From the NCBI GenBank assembly GCA_947384095.1, contig CANDFU010000088.1, forward strand, positions 1 to 7,058: a stretch of DNA of 7,058 nucleotides, read 5' to 3'. This document shows, piece by piece, positions 6,145-7,058 of the stretch (position 1 is its first letter; each line of letters starts with the position of its first letter). The notes below the pieces were generated by a model. That model had not been told where the DNA came from, did no database searches, and saw nothing but the letters and a program-made list of their open reading frames with translations. The translations under genes and the position numbers were made by a program. Origin of the DNA: an uncultured Roseburia sp. (GTDB taxonomy: Bacteria; Bacillota; Clostridia; Lachnospirales; Lachnospiraceae).

Positions 6145-7012
6145 TCATTGAAAACGCCCGGCCACATTTTTTATCTGCTCTGCGACATATACAATCTCCT
6201 CATCCGTCAGCTGCGTGCTGCAGGGAAAATTCAGAATGCATTTGCTGTAATAAACCGCTCTCTCAATCTCATACGCAGGAGCCTTCCGATAAGGGCGTTG
6301 TTCATGAATCAGACCCCAGACCGCCCTTGTCTGCACGCCGCGCCCGTCAAGTTCTGCAACAATTTCCCGCAGCGGGATATCCGCTCCGCCGGAAACAATC
6401 TCCAGGGAATAAAACCAATGGTTGGAATCCGTCTCTTCCCTGAATCCCAGCATTTTACCTCCCGTAAACCCTGCAAAAAGCCCGCGATACCGTTCATAAT
6501 TACGGCGCTTTCTGACGATAAATTCCGGCAGTTCTTCCATCTGCGCCACCCCGAGAGCGGCCTGCAGGTTGGTCATCCTGTAATTAAATCCTACCTCGTG
6601 ATGAATATAAAAATGCGGATCATCTTTCGCCTGTGTCGACAGATATTTAATATGCGCGACTTCATCCTCATTCTTCCCAGTGACGGCGCCTCCGCCGCCT
6701 GTCGTGATTATTTTGTTGCCGTTAAACGAAAATGCTCCGAAATCCCCGATAGTTCCCGCATATTTTCCCGCATATCGTCCCTGCGTATAATGTGAGCCGA
6801 GCGCCTCCGTCGCATCTTCAATGACCTTAAGACCAAACTCTTCCGCCACATCCATAATCGCTTCCATATCTGCCAGATTGCCAAATACGTGTACCACAAT
6901 AAGCGCTTTTACCGTTCTGCCGCTTGCGCCATGAACCAGATGCCCGCCATCCATCCGGCACTCTGTCTCGCAAAACCGGCGCAGTTTGACAGGGTCCATA
7001 CACAGACTGTCA
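6145..7012 (-). CDS. LegC-type sugar aminotransferase (DegT/DnrJ/EryC1/StrS), N-terminal part missing
   Basis: PLP-dependent enzyme that moves an amino group onto C4 of a nucleotide-linked 4-keto-6-deoxy sugar, a step in legionaminic-acid-type and related amino-sugar synthesis. The visible 289 residues include VVHVFGNLADM, then EDATEALGSHY, whose aspartate should contact the pyridine nitrogen of PLP. GDFGAFSFNGNKIITTGGGG follows, with the Schiff-base lysine at codon 6714-6712, then STQAKDDPHFYIHHEVGFNY and RMTNLQAALG. These match the LegC subgroup best. The frame stays open past the ATG at 6999 (reading DSLCMDPVKL across it), so that ATG is internal. About 95 residues are missing because the contig ends in adapter sequence. 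PseC or another DegT-family specificity cannot be excluded without the rest of the pathway. Confidence 0.88.
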
Positions 7013-7058
7013 AGATCGGAAGAGCGTCGTGTAGGGAAAGAGTGTAGGTTATAGTGTA
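7013..7058. other. Illumina sequencing adapter left at the contig end (artefact)
   Basis: Bases 7013-7045 match the 33-nt Illumina TruSeq read-2-side adapter, beginning AGATCGGAAGAGCGTCGTGT. Then come 8 bases AGGTTATA (7046-7053), in the place of an i5 index, and GTGTA, the next constant adapter bases. From memory, this index differs by one base from the complement of index D501, so I do not assign it. This is library sequence, not genome. Confidence 0.97.

Noticed and set aside
6148..6795. Plus-strand open frame of 215 codons opposite the aminotransferase
   Set aside because: The opposite strand encodes conserved LegC-type motifs throughout; this frame is a by-product of that codon use.
6145..6999. 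ATG at 6999 as the true start of the aminotransferase
   Set aside because: The family needs about 95 more N-terminal residues, the frame stays open to 7012 with a family-like DSLCMDP stretch across this ATG, and no ribosome binding site precedes it.
7013..7058. The odd right-end sequence as a novel repeat or attachment site
   Set aside because: It matches Illumina adapter structure in order and length.

Overview
The window is a 7.06-kb piece of a low-to-mid GC Firmicutes genome, most likely a motile member of the Lachnospiraceae or a related clostridial group. The evidence is the gene order rpmG-secE-nusG-rplK-rplA with AGGAGG-type ribosome binding sites, a zinc-type L33, a single-membrane-span SecE, and a sigma-28 type promoter ahead of a flagellar-cap-like gene. 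The family assignment is an inference from gene content and style; no marker here fixes the genus.

Left third (1-2124, minus strand): a transcription/translation operon, rpmG (L33), secE, nusG, rplK (L11) and rplA (L1, cut by the left edge). It runs from an extended -10 promoter at about 2096-2124. Between rplK and rplA the RNA copies key elements of the L1 binding site of 23S rRNA right against the rplA ribosome binding site, which suggests L1 autoregulation.

Middle (2125-3733, plus strand): a divergent gene for a FliD-related protein of 432 residues. It has a sigma-28 type promoter, a leader with a 9-bp inverted repeat, and a strong 15-bp terminator hairpin. The region that resembles FliD is recognisable, but both ends differ from classical FliD.

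Right half (3738-7012, minus strand): three tightly packed genes, transcribed in the order LegC-type aminotransferase, CgeB-like glycosyltransferase, second CgeB-like glycosyltransferase. They converge on the flagellar gene. Together they look like the end of a flagellin (or other surface) glycosylation locus that uses a nonulosonic-acid-type or amino-deoxy sugar.

Right edge (7013-7058): this is not biological. It is Illumina adapter read-through (adapter, an 8-nt index, then the next adapter bases). The aminotransferase therefore ends because the contig ends. I found no transposon, CRISPR array, tRNA or rRNA, and no clear new defence or mobile system. The most interesting items are the odd FliD-like protein, the candidate L1 site and the glycosylation gene pair.
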